A stretch of DNA of 9,671 nt from Paludibacter sp. (lineage in GTDB: Bacteria; Bacteroidota; Bacteroidia; Bacteroidales; Paludibacteraceae): contig WRGS01000190.1 in the NCBI GenBank assembly GCA_009787075.1, positions 1-9,671 of the forward strand. Direction: 5' to 3'. The translations under genes and the position numbers were made by a program. Numbering within the stretch: position 1 is the stretch's first letter; every line of letters starts with the position of its first letter. The notes beneath the pieces are model-generated. The model saw only the letters and a list, made by a program, of their open reading frames with translations. It was not told the origin of the DNA and searched no databases. This document shows, in pieces, positions 1 through 5,910 of the stretch.

Positions 1-1094
1 TGCGCCAGCATTGCCAAAAGCGGAAAAAACGCAAAAATCAACATTGCCCGCATACGTCCATCGTAGGGATTCATTTTTTTCTTTTCTACAAAATATGTTG
101 GCAAATATCCGCCAACGAGCGAAAGCATAGTAATTCCATACAAAACAAAAATTGCAATTTGCGCTTTCGGGTCAGACGAGGGCATATTATACACTGAACT
201 CAAATAAGCCGGAGTCCAAAAAAGATAAAACCACCATACGCCATCGGTCATAAATTTGCCGAAAGCAAAAGCCCAGGTTTGACGGTATTTAAAACAGTCG
301 AAAAAAGATAATTTTTTAGTCAAAATTTCTTTTGATTTTTCTTTTTCTTCATTTATAATATTATCGTCAATATGAATATAAGCCAATTCTTTACTATTTA
401 CACGCGGATTTTTCTCAGGTTTTTTATAAACAAAAACCCAAAAACCCATCCACACAAAACCCAAAACTCCGATAAGCAGAAACGACATTTCCCAACCATA
501 ATATTTTGCAATTACAGGAATTGACAGCGGCGCAAGCAACGCCCCGATTTGCGCTCCTGAATTGAAAATGCTTGTGGCAAAGGCGCGGTCTTTTTTGGGA
601 AAATATTCGGCTGTGGCTTTAATTGCCGCAGGGAAGTTGCCCGATTCTCCCAAAGCAAGCACCGCACGGGCAAAAACAAAAAGTATAACGCTCACATTGA
701 TAATTGTCCCTGCGTTGCCCACTGCCGCGATAGCCTCTTTTGCGCCTTCAAAACCAACAAACCATTTTCCTGCAATTATGCCCGACGTGGCAATTCCACA
801 AAATGCGTGCAACGCCGCTCCTGCCGACCAAACGCCGATAGCCCACAAAAATCCTTTTTTCGTATCCATCCAATCTACAAATCGCCCTGCAAAAAGCATA
901 CATACAGCATAAAATCCTGTAAAATACATCGTTATGTTGCCGTAATGCGTATTTGTCCAATGAAATTCTGGTGCAATAAAATCTTTCCACGTAAGCGAAA
1001 GTACTTGTCTGTCCAAATAATTTACCATTGTAGCAAAAAACAGCATCGCGCATATAGCCCAGCGATAATTTGTCATTTGTCTTGTTTCTGTCAT
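1..1094 (-). CDS. exuT: ExuT-like hexuronate MFS transporter (partial, C-terminus cut by window edge)
   Basis: The minus-strand reading frame is open from ATG at 1094 to the left edge, giving 364 residues; the family is usually about 430-490, so the last quarter is missing. It is a major facilitator protein of the anion:cation symporter (ACS) family, which imports hexuronates or related sugar acids with protons across the inner membrane. Seen: NYLDRQVLS at residues 25-33 in the first membrane segment, the MFS loop GRFVDWMDTKK at 70-80, LALGESGNFPAAIK at 146-159 (ACS signature), FPKKDRAFATSIFNSG at 165-180, and a KFMTDGVWWFYLFW stretch near 280-293. The loop between segments 3 and 4 (about 100-137) is longer than in E. 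coli ExuT. It lies 57 bases downstream of a KDPG aldolase gene on the same strand, which supports uronate as substrate. The exact substrate (glucuronate, galacturonate or another acid) cannot be read from the sequence. Confidence 0.85.
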   Translation of the reverse strand, partial: MTETRQMTNYRWAICAMLFFATMVNYLDRQVLSLTWKDFIAPEFHWTNTHYGNITMYFTGFYAVCMLFAGRFVDWMDTKKGFLWAIGVWSAGAALHAFCGIATSGIIAGKWFVGFEGAKEAIAAVGNAGTIINVSVILFVFARAVLALGESGNFPAAIKATAEYFPKKDRAFATSIFNSGAQIGALLAPLSIPVIAKYYGWEMSFLLIGVLGFVWMGFWVFVYKKPEKNPRVNSKELAYIHIDDNIINEEKEKSKEILTKKLSFFDCFKYRQTWAFAFGKFMTDGVWWFYLFWTPAYLSSVYNMPSSDPKAQIAIFVLYGITMLSLVGGYLPTYFVEKKKMNPYDGRMRAMLIFAFFPLLAMLA

Positions 1095-1151
1095 ATAAAT
1101 TTAATATTTTGAAATAAAAATAATTATAATTTGAAATTATGAAATTTGCGA

Positions 1152-1817
1152 CTAATTTCTTACTTCTTCTACAATCGCTAATGCATTGTGGCAAAGTTCA
1201 GTGATTTTTGTCCATTCTTTTTTTTCTAAAATTTCTTTTGGAAAAAGATTTGAGCCCATTCCTACGCAAGTTACGCCTGCGTTAAACCACGCTTTGAGAT
1301 TTGCCTCTTCTGGTTTTACTCCGCCTGTAACCATAATCATACTCCAAGGCATCGGGGCTGTGAGCCCTTGTACAAAATTTGCGCCGAGAACATCGCCCGG
1401 AAACACTTTGCACAAATCGCAGCCCGCTTCCTGCGCATTGCCGATTTCGGTTATCGAGCCGCAGCCGGGCGTATAAGGCACACAGCGACGATTACAAACT
1501 TTCGCTACTTCGGCATTAAAAAGCGGACTGACAACAAAATTTGCGCCCAACTGAATGAACAGTGCAGCAGTAGGCGCATCAACTACCGTACCAACGCCAA
1601 GAATCATTTTTGGGCATTCTTTTGCCGTCCATTTCGACAATTCGCCGAAAACTTCGTGCGCAAACTCACCGCGATTTGTAAATTCAAATGCGCGAATACC
1701 GCCATCGTAGCACGCTTTGACAACGTTTTTTGCTGTTTCCAAATCTTTATGATAAAACACAGGAACTATGCCTGTGTTCTGCATTGTTTGCAGAACTTGA
1801 ATTTTATTAAATCTCAT
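1152..1817 (-). CDS. kdgA: KDPG aldolase (2-dehydro-3-deoxy-6-phosphogluconate aldolase)
   Basis: This 221-residue protein is a class I aldolase of the KDPG/KHG family, a cytoplasmic TIM barrel that splits 2-keto-3-deoxy-6-phosphogluconate into pyruvate and glyceraldehyde 3-phosphate. It is the final step of hexuronate and Entner-Doudoroff breakdown. Seen: IVPVF at 17-21, the catalytic Glu45 in FEFTNR (with Thr47 and Arg49 in the same places as E. coli Eda), LGVGTV at 73-78, FVVSP at 94-98, YTPGC at 115-119, and the Schiff-base lysine Lys137 in CKVFPGD. TGGVKPEE and GVGMGS-type phosphate-binding turns follow near the C-terminus. Length is normal (E. coli Eda has 213). It sits 57 bases upstream of the ExuT-like gene and 30 bases downstream of a lipoprotein gene, all on the same strand. 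The start ATG has only an A/T-rich leader. KHG (4-hydroxy-2-oxoglutarate) activity is possible in this family. The symbol eda is equally valid. Confidence 0.93.
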   Translation of the reverse strand: MRFNKIQVLQTMQNTGIVPVFYHKDLETAKNVVKACYDGGIRAFEFTNRGEFAHEVFGELSKWTAKECPKMILGVGTVVDAPTAALFIQLGANFVVSPLFNAEVAKVCNRRCVPYTPGCGSITEIGNAQEAGCDLCKVFPGDVLGANFVQGLTAPMPWSMIMVTGGVKPEEANLKAWFNAGVTCVGMGSNLFPKEILEKKEWTKITELCHNALAIVEEVRN

Positions 1818-1847
1818 ATTTTTTTAATTTTAAAAATTATACAACAC

Positions 1848-2492
1848 TTACTGCTTACCTTTTTTTAAATTTATTTTATGACCCGCTAAATATTTTTCAA
1901 CATTAGGATAAACTTTATCTCCATAATCATCAAGCATACAACTATCTTGAAGCATTGGATTACCGTTTTCATCAACAAGTTTATATTCCTCGCCAATTTG
2001 CTGAAAATCAAAATTATAATACTTTGTTGCAGTTTCATATCCGATTCCGTTTGTGCAATGAAAAGTGTTAAATCGTTTTTCATAAGCAAAGGTTTGTTCG
2101 TTTTGGTCGAAATAGTGAATATAAGCAAGATAAAAATCGCCGCTGCGGCAATACGGAAGTTCGGCAATGAAAATAATTTTGTTTGAATTGCTGTTCTTTT
2201 GTAAAATAATAAATTGGGTATAATAATCATAAAAATCGTCCAAAGACATACGAATGCTGTCTGTTCTAAACGGCAAACTGTTTTCTGTTGCTTGTGTAAA
2301 ATGTAAAACATTTCCTATACAAATGCTGTTGTAATATATAAACAAAGAGTCAATTTCCAATTTTTGCCCTTTTAATCTTTCCAAAACATCAGGTTCGGGA
2401 ACAACAAGCGAATTTGTTTTCATTCCTGAAAAATTACAGGCAAAAAATAAAGACAAAATAAATATTATAAGAAAGAAATTTTTAGAATACAT
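1848..2492 (-). CDS. Predicted lipoprotein of unknown function
   Basis: I do not recognise a family for this 214-residue protein. The N-terminus MYSKNFFLIIFILSLFFAC is a lipoprotein signal peptide: a lysine, a hydrophobic core at about 6-17, and a lipobox-like LFFAC with the acylated Cys at 19. The -3 residue is Phe rather than the usual Leu/Val/Ile, so the box is relaxed, which is common in Bacteroidetes. The mature part (about 195 residues) is rich in Tyr, Asn, Asp and Phe, has no further membrane segment, and ends in a Lys-rich tail. It is therefore probably anchored in an envelope membrane. The stop lies 30 bases upstream of the KDPG aldolase start on the same strand and no promoter box is visible in that gap, so it may lead a transcript into kdgA-exuT. 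A -7 box (TATCTTTG) lies 27 bases upstream of the start. Any role in uronate use is inference from position only. Confidence 0.75.
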   Translation of the reverse strand: MYSKNFFLIIFILSLFFACNFSGMKTNSLVVPEPDVLERLKGQKLEIDSLFIYYNSICIGNVLHFTQATENSLPFRTDSIRMSLDDFYDYYTQFIILQKNSNSNKIIFIAELPYCRSGDFYLAYIHYFDQNEQTFAYEKRFNTFHCTNGIGYETATKYYNFDFQQIGEEYKLVDENGNPMLQDSCMLDDYGDKVYPNVEKYLAGHKINLKKGKQ

Positions 2493-2519
2493 AATATTAA
2501 TATTTTTAATATTTTAGCG

Positions 2520-2527
2520 CAAAGATA
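2520..2527 (-). promoter_or_regulatory. Bacteroidetes-type -7 box upstream of the lipoprotein gene
   Basis: On the minus strand the bases read TATCTTTG, a full match to TAnnTTTG, within TTATCTTTGC. The lipoprotein ATG follows 27 bases downstream. No TTTG -33 element is visible at the expected distance, so the call rests on the -7 box alone. Confidence 0.5.
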
Positions 2528-2589
2528 ACACTTTTTGTTAAAAAAATACTTTGTTGTAAATATGTTTTTGGTTTTGCCTTTTTATTTTG

Positions 2590-2621
2590 TTTGTTTTTTT
2601 GTAAAATTATTCATAATTTTG
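2590..2621 (+). promoter_or_regulatory. Bacteroidetes-type promoter of the POT transporter gene
   Basis: A -33 TTTG at 2590-2593 and a -7 TAATTTTG at 2614-2621 are separated by 20 bases, matching the TTTG / TAnnTTTG consensus of Bacteroidetes housekeeping promoters. The expected transcript start near 2628 gives a short leader of about 30 bases before the ATG at 2660. The minus-strand -7 box of the lipoprotein gene lies in the same 167-base gap, so this is a divergent promoter region. Confidence 0.65.
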
Positions 2622-2659
2622 CACCGAATATAATTATTTAACATTAAAACAAAAAAAAT

Positions 2660-4264
2660 ATGTTCAAAAATCACCCCAAGGGATTACTCCCTGCAGCCCT
2701 CGCAAATATGGGCGAACGTTTCGGCTACTATATTATGAATGCAGTATTGCTCTTGTTTTTAATATCCAAATTCGGATTATCAAAAGAAATAGGAACTGTA
2801 ATTTATTCATGCTTTTACGCTGGTATTTATGTGTTGAGTTTAGTCGGCGGTATCATTGCCGACAGACGAAAAAATTACAAAGGTACAATCCAAACAGGAT
2901 TGATGGTTATGGCAACAGGTTATATTTTGCTATCAATTCCTATTTTGGCAACTCCAAGTAATCATGTCTGGTTGTTAGCCTTTACGTGTGTGGCTTTGTT
3001 TTTCATAGCATTCGGCAACGGCTTGTTTAAAGGAAATTTGCAGGCAATAGTCGGTCAAATGTACGATAATCTTGAAAAAGATGCTGCCTTAAAAGGCGAA
3101 GAAGCCTTAAAAGATGCGAAAGCAAAAAGGGACCCCGGTTTCCAAATTTTTTATGTATTTATCAATGTAGGCGGATTAATCGCTCCATTTGTTGCTCCTT
3201 TGTTAAGAAGTTGGTGGTTAGGAACAAAGGGATTATTGTATAATGCTACATTGCCCGACCTTTGTCATAAATTTTTAAAATTCGGAGACAGTATGGTTGG
3301 TGCAAACGCTACTACAGAACAATTTGCAGCTGCGCCAAAATTATATACAAATTTAATGGAACTGACAGAAAAAGTTTCAGGTCACGTTGTTAGTGGAACA
3401 GAGCAATTAACGTCTTTTTGTACAAACTATTTAGATGTGTTTAATACAGGAGTTCACTATTCTTTTATTGCATCTGTGGCTGCAATGTTGATTTCTTTAA
3501 TTATTTTTCTTTCTTTTAAAAAAATCTTTCCAGACCCAATTAAAGTTAAAAAGAATGTCGAAAATTATACACAGGAAGAAACAATGCAAATGGCACAGGA
3601 AATTAAACAAAGAATATTTGCGTTGTTTGCCGTTCTTGGTATTGTTGTATTTTTCTGGTTTTCGTTCCACCAAAATGGAGCATCATTATCGTTATTTGCA
3701 AAGGAATTTGTAATAACAAGCAAAATTCCTCCTGAAATATGGCAGGCAATAAATCCATTCTTTGTAATTACATTAACTCCTGTTATTATATGGTTTTTTG
3801 CAAGAATGAAAAACAAAGGAAAAGAACCTTCGACACCGAGAAAAATTGCAATCGGCATGGGAATTGCTGGTTTAGCATTTTTATTTATGGTTATTATTTC
3901 CAAAATAAATGGGTATCCGTCTGCAACTGAATTTAACGATATGGACGTAGCCGTAAGTGAAGGTTTAAAAACAGGACCTTGGGTGCTTATTGTGCTGTAT
4001 TTCTTCTTAACTGTTGCAGAATTGTTTATTTCTCCATTGGGATTGTCTTTTGTTTCAAAAGTTGCTCCTAAACACATGTTGGGTCTTTGTCAAGGATTAT
4101 GGCTTGCTGCAACAGCGGTAGGAAACGGCTTATTGTGGGTAGGACCCTTACTGTACAATAAATATCCTATTTGGATATGCTGGACAGTTTTTGTAGTCTT
4201 ATGTGCAATATCTATGATTGTAATGCTCAGTATGGTAAAATGGCTTGAAAGAGTTGCAAAATAA
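2660..4264 (+). CDS. POT/PTR-family proton-coupled transporter (peptide-type MFS)
   Basis: This 534-residue integral membrane protein belongs to the proton-dependent oligopeptide transporter family, which moves di- or tripeptides (in some members nitrate or other solutes) inward with protons. Seen in order: GERFGYY at 18-24 in segment 1, a G-x-G-x-x-K-x-N motif with Lys124 in segment 4 (GNGLFKGN), the PTR2-type FYVFINVGGL at 164-173 in segment 5, FWFSFHQNGASL at 332-343 in segment 7, and AELFISPLGLS at 453-463 with Glu454 in segment 10. A long stretch (about 185-265) between segments 5 and 6-7 is unlike small bacterial POTs. Asn16 stands where the first Glu of the ExxER motif is usual, so coupling may differ. 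The leader before the ATG is A-rich with no Shine-Dalgarno motif. The gene stands alone with its own promoter and terminator. Arginine codons are mostly AGA, unlike floA. The substrate is unknown. Confidence 0.85.
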   Translation: MFKNHPKGLLPAALANMGERFGYYIMNAVLLLFLISKFGLSKEIGTVIYSCFYAGIYVLSLVGGIIADRRKNYKGTIQTGLMVMATGYILLSIPILATPSNHVWLLAFTCVALFFIAFGNGLFKGNLQAIVGQMYDNLEKDAALKGEEALKDAKAKRDPGFQIFYVFINVGGLIAPFVAPLLRSWWLGTKGLLYNATLPDLCHKFLKFGDSMVGANATTEQFAAAPKLYTNLMELTEKVSGHVVSGTEQLTSFCTNYLDVFNTGVHYSFIASVAAMLISLIIFLSFKKIFPDPIKVKKNVENYTQEETMQMAQEIKQRIFALFAVLGIVVFFWFSFHQNGASLSLFAKEFVITSKIPPEIWQAINPFFVITLTPVIIWFFARMKNKGKEPSTPRKIAIGMGIAGLAFLFMVIISKINGYPSATEFNDMDVAVSEGLKTGPWVLIVLYFFLTVAELFISPLGLSFVSKVAPKHMLGLCQGLWLAATAVGNGLLWVGPLLYNKYPIWICWTVFVVLCAISMIVMLSMVKWLERVAK

Positions 4265-4284
4265 AAGATAAATAGACCAAAAAC

Positions 4285-4325
4285 AAATACAGGTTGGTGA
4301 GATTCGCCAACCTGTATTTTTATAT
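4285..4325 (+). terminator. Rho-independent terminator between convergent genes
   Basis: A perfect 13-bp inverted repeat has arms at 4285-4297 and 4307-4319 (core ACAGGTTGG / CCAACCTGT, flanked by AAAT / ATTT) around a 9-base loop. A T-rich tail follows on the plus strand. It starts 20 bases after the POT transporter stop. On the minus strand the hairpin is followed by GTTTTTGG, so it may also stop transcription of the convergent EamA-family gene. Confidence 0.88.
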
Positions 4326-4362
4326 TTTATGATTTTAAATAAGGAAAAAACGGTTATTTTAT

Positions 4363-5250
4363 TTAAGAATCTGTAAATTTTCGCGCTAAAAATATTCCTG
4401 CTAAAATTAAAGCCGCGCCCACAAGGGCAACAGGCGTAATAATTTCGCCCAAAACAATTGCCGCGCTTATCAGCGTGATTAGCGGATTGAAATAGATATA
4501 ATTTGTAGGCACAATAGAGCCGAGATGTTTTAGCGTTATGTTCCACAGGACAAAGCACAGTAACGATGCCACCAAACCCAGAAATAACAAATTTCCTGCA
4601 ACCGCAGGCTTTGCAAGCAGTGCAAAATCGGTTTGCAAACCATTGAACGCAAAAAATGGAATAACGGTTACAAGTCCGTAAAAAAATATTTTGCGCGTTA
4701 TAAAAACAATGGAATATCTACTGTCCAAACCTTTGAGCAAAATAGTGTAAAACGCCCAAAGCAAGGCAGCAGAAATACTCAAAAAGTCGCCAAGCGGATT
4801 GGATTTCAGTACAAATTTTCCGTTGAAAACAACAAGCGCTACACCCAAAAACGCCACCAATGAACCGATAATCAGCCCTTTGTGCATTTTTTCGGTTTTT
4901 AAAAACAGCCGCGAAAATAATGTAGTAATAAGCGGAGCGGTGCAAACCAACAACGCCACATTATTAACAAAAGCAATTTTTAAAGCCGTATTTTCTGTTA
5001 GAAAATAAAACGAGCCACCTGTTATTCCCAAAAGCAGAAAATGAAATTCATCTTTTAAATTATTGGCAAACAGCATTTTAGGCGAAATAAACCAAATTAC
5101 TATATATGCCATCAAAAAACGATAAAAGAAAATAGAAACAGGTGCAAGACCATTGTTGAGCAGGATTTTTGTAGAAACAAAAGTCGTTCCCCAAACCAAA
5201 ATACAAAAAACAGCCAAAATATGATAGAAAATTGCAGGTCGGTTTTTCAT
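4363..5250 (-). CDS. EamA/DMT-superfamily permease
   Basis: This 295-residue protein is a drug/metabolite transporter-superfamily permease made of two EamA repeats, with about ten membrane segments and very few polar loops. Seen: the repeat-1 start ILVWGTTFVSTKILL at about 17-31 with the family's W-G-x-x-F pattern, FFYRFLMAY at 41-49 (the P/F-x-x-R segment), FLTENTALKIAFVNNVALL at 83-101 and a TAPLIT turn at 104-109. The second repeat begins near GDFLSISAALLWAFYTILLK at 154-173 and ends with SIVPTNYIYFNPLITLISA at 245-263 and an LGE at 267-269. Length is typical (about 290-300). Members export amino acids, metabolites or other small molecules, but the substrate cannot be predicted from sequence. 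It is monocistronic, converges on the POT gene across a shared terminator, and has its own promoter at 5268-5298. Confidence 0.88.
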   Translation of the reverse strand: MKNRPAIFYHILAVFCILVWGTTFVSTKILLNNGLAPVSIFFYRFLMAYIVIWFISPKMLFANNLKDEFHFLLLGITGGSFYFLTENTALKIAFVNNVALLVCTAPLITTLFSRLFLKTEKMHKGLIIGSLVAFLGVALVVFNGKFVLKSNPLGDFLSISAALLWAFYTILLKGLDSRYSIVFITRKIFFYGLVTVIPFFAFNGLQTDFALLAKPAVAGNLLFLGLVASLLCFVLWNITLKHLGSIVPTNYIYFNPLITLISAAIVLGEIITPVALVGAALILAGIFLARKFTDS

Positions 5251-5267
5251 TAAAATTTTTTAAGCGG

Positions 5268-5298
5268 CAAAGATAAAACCTTTTATTTATTTTACAAA
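5268..5298 (-). promoter_or_regulatory. Bacteroidetes-type promoter of the EamA-family gene
   Basis: Read on the minus strand, TTTG (5298-5295) and TATCTTTG (5275-5268) are 19 bases apart, a full match to the TTTG / TAnnTTTG consensus. The start codon at 5250 is only 17 bases beyond the -7 box, so the leader would be very short, about ten bases. Confidence 0.68.
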
Positions 5299-5330
5299 AA
5301 TATTTATTGATTTGTAAAAAAATTGCAACA

Positions 5331-5363
5331 TTGATATTTGAATTGATTTTTTTTGTATTTTTG
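5331..5363 (+). promoter_or_regulatory. Bacteroidetes-type promoter of the short membrane protein gene
   Basis: A full -7 match TATTTTTG lies at 5356-5363, and the start codon at 5405 gives a leader of about 35 bases. The -33 part is weaker: TTG at 5331-5333 is 22 bases upstream, and TTTG at 5337-5340 is only 15 upstream. The leader also holds a small AT-only inverted repeat (5376-5382 / 5385-5391). Confidence 0.5.
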
Positions 5364-5404
5364 CAATCCGATTAATTATATTTTAATATAAATTTTAAAA
5401 TAAT

Positions 5405-5875
5405 ATGCCGATAAGAACAGGCTGGTTTAATAGATTTTTGAAAAGAATGCGTTTCAAATACCGTGTTTCTATTGTCAATGAAAATACTTTGGCGCAGACG
5501 TGGTCGGCGCGTTTATCGCGAATGTCGGTTTTTCTGTTTCTGTTTGCCTTTGCGATGGTAACTTTTGTGATACTTACTGCGTTGATTTTATTTACTCCTG
5601 TGCGTTATTATCTTCCGGGGTTTAGCGATTCTGTTGACCGCTCCGATGTTTTGCGGGTTTCGGCAAAGGTGGACAGTTTGGTAAATCAGTTGGAGATGCA
5701 AGCGACGTATTTTGAGATTGTTAAAGGAGTAATTAGCGGTAATATTAAGCCCGATTCTATTCCTCCTGCCGATTCTGTTCAATTTACTCATCGCATTAAA
5801 GATTTTTTGGAAAAAACAAAAGCAATGGAAAATTTTGAAAAAAATTATAAAAGGGATAAGGGGAAAACAAATTAA
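5405..5875 (+). CDS. Single-pass membrane protein resembling the N-terminal half of M23-type envelope proteins
   Basis: This is a 156-residue protein. The first 40 residues are basic and cytoplasmic (FKYRVSIVNENTL at 17-29). One membrane segment follows at about 41-63, then FTPVRYYLPGF at 63-73 and a charged, probably extracytoplasmic tail with a heptad-like stretch at 85-110 (SAKVDSLVNQLEMQATYFE). From memory, the pattern of an 'NENTL' region, a membrane anchor, 'TPxRYYLPG' and then 'VDSL' resembles the N-terminus of Bacteroidetes proteins that carry a C-terminal M23 (LytM-like) peptidase domain. Here no such domain follows: the protein ends at a TAA inside the terminator hairpin, and only 33 bases separate it from the convergent glgP gene. 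It could be a naturally short regulator or scaffold of cell-wall enzymes, or an eroded gene. It is monocistronic with its own promoter. The start ATG is preceded by an A/T-rich leader. Confidence 0.72.
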   Translation: MPIRTGWFNRFLKRMRFKYRVSIVNENTLAQTWSARLSRMSVFLFLFAFAMVTFVILTALILFTPVRYYLPGFSDSVDRSDVLRVSAKVDSLVNQLEMQATYFEIVKGVISGNIKPDSIPPADSVQFTHRIKDFLEKTKAMENFEKNYKRDKGKTN

Positions 5876-5910
5876 AAACGGAACTTTTTCAAGTCCCGTT
5901 TTTTAATTTT
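5874..5910. terminator. Bidirectional terminator shared by the short membrane protein gene and glgP
   Basis: Arms at 5874-5886 and 5891-5903 form a 13-bp stem with one A/C mismatch (core ACGG-ACTT / AAGT-CCGT) and a four-base loop. Runs of A on the left and T on the right give a T tract after the hairpin in both directions. The left arm overlaps the TAA stop of the membrane protein gene, and the right end touches the glgP stop at 5909. Confidence 0.85.

Noticed and set aside
1126..1140. A perfect 7+1+7 palindrome between kdgA and exuT
   Set aside because: It is AT-only apart from its central G and too weak for a terminator; in this AT-rich gap it is likely chance and does not argue against co-transcription.
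748..1194. A 148-codon minus-strand frame overlapping the start of exuT and the end of kdgA
   Set aside because: It overlaps both genes out of frame, while the ExuT-like frame carries clear family motifs in the same DNA.
1368..1868. A 166-codon open frame on the plus strand across kdgA
   Set aside because: It runs antisense through the conserved aldolase motifs and its product is low-complexity with many Cys, Arg and Asn residues; it is a shadow frame.
1886..2311. A 141-codon minus-strand frame inside the lipoprotein gene
   Set aside because: It is a +1 shadow of the lipoprotein frame, which has a better start, a signal peptide and a promoter box. Its Ile/Leu-rich product is what a shifted AT-rich frame gives.
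3565..4077. A 170-codon open frame on the minus strand inside the POT transporter gene
   Set aside because: It is antisense to a well-supported membrane protein gene, resembles no family, and has no promoter or leader of its own; it reflects the base composition of the coding strand.
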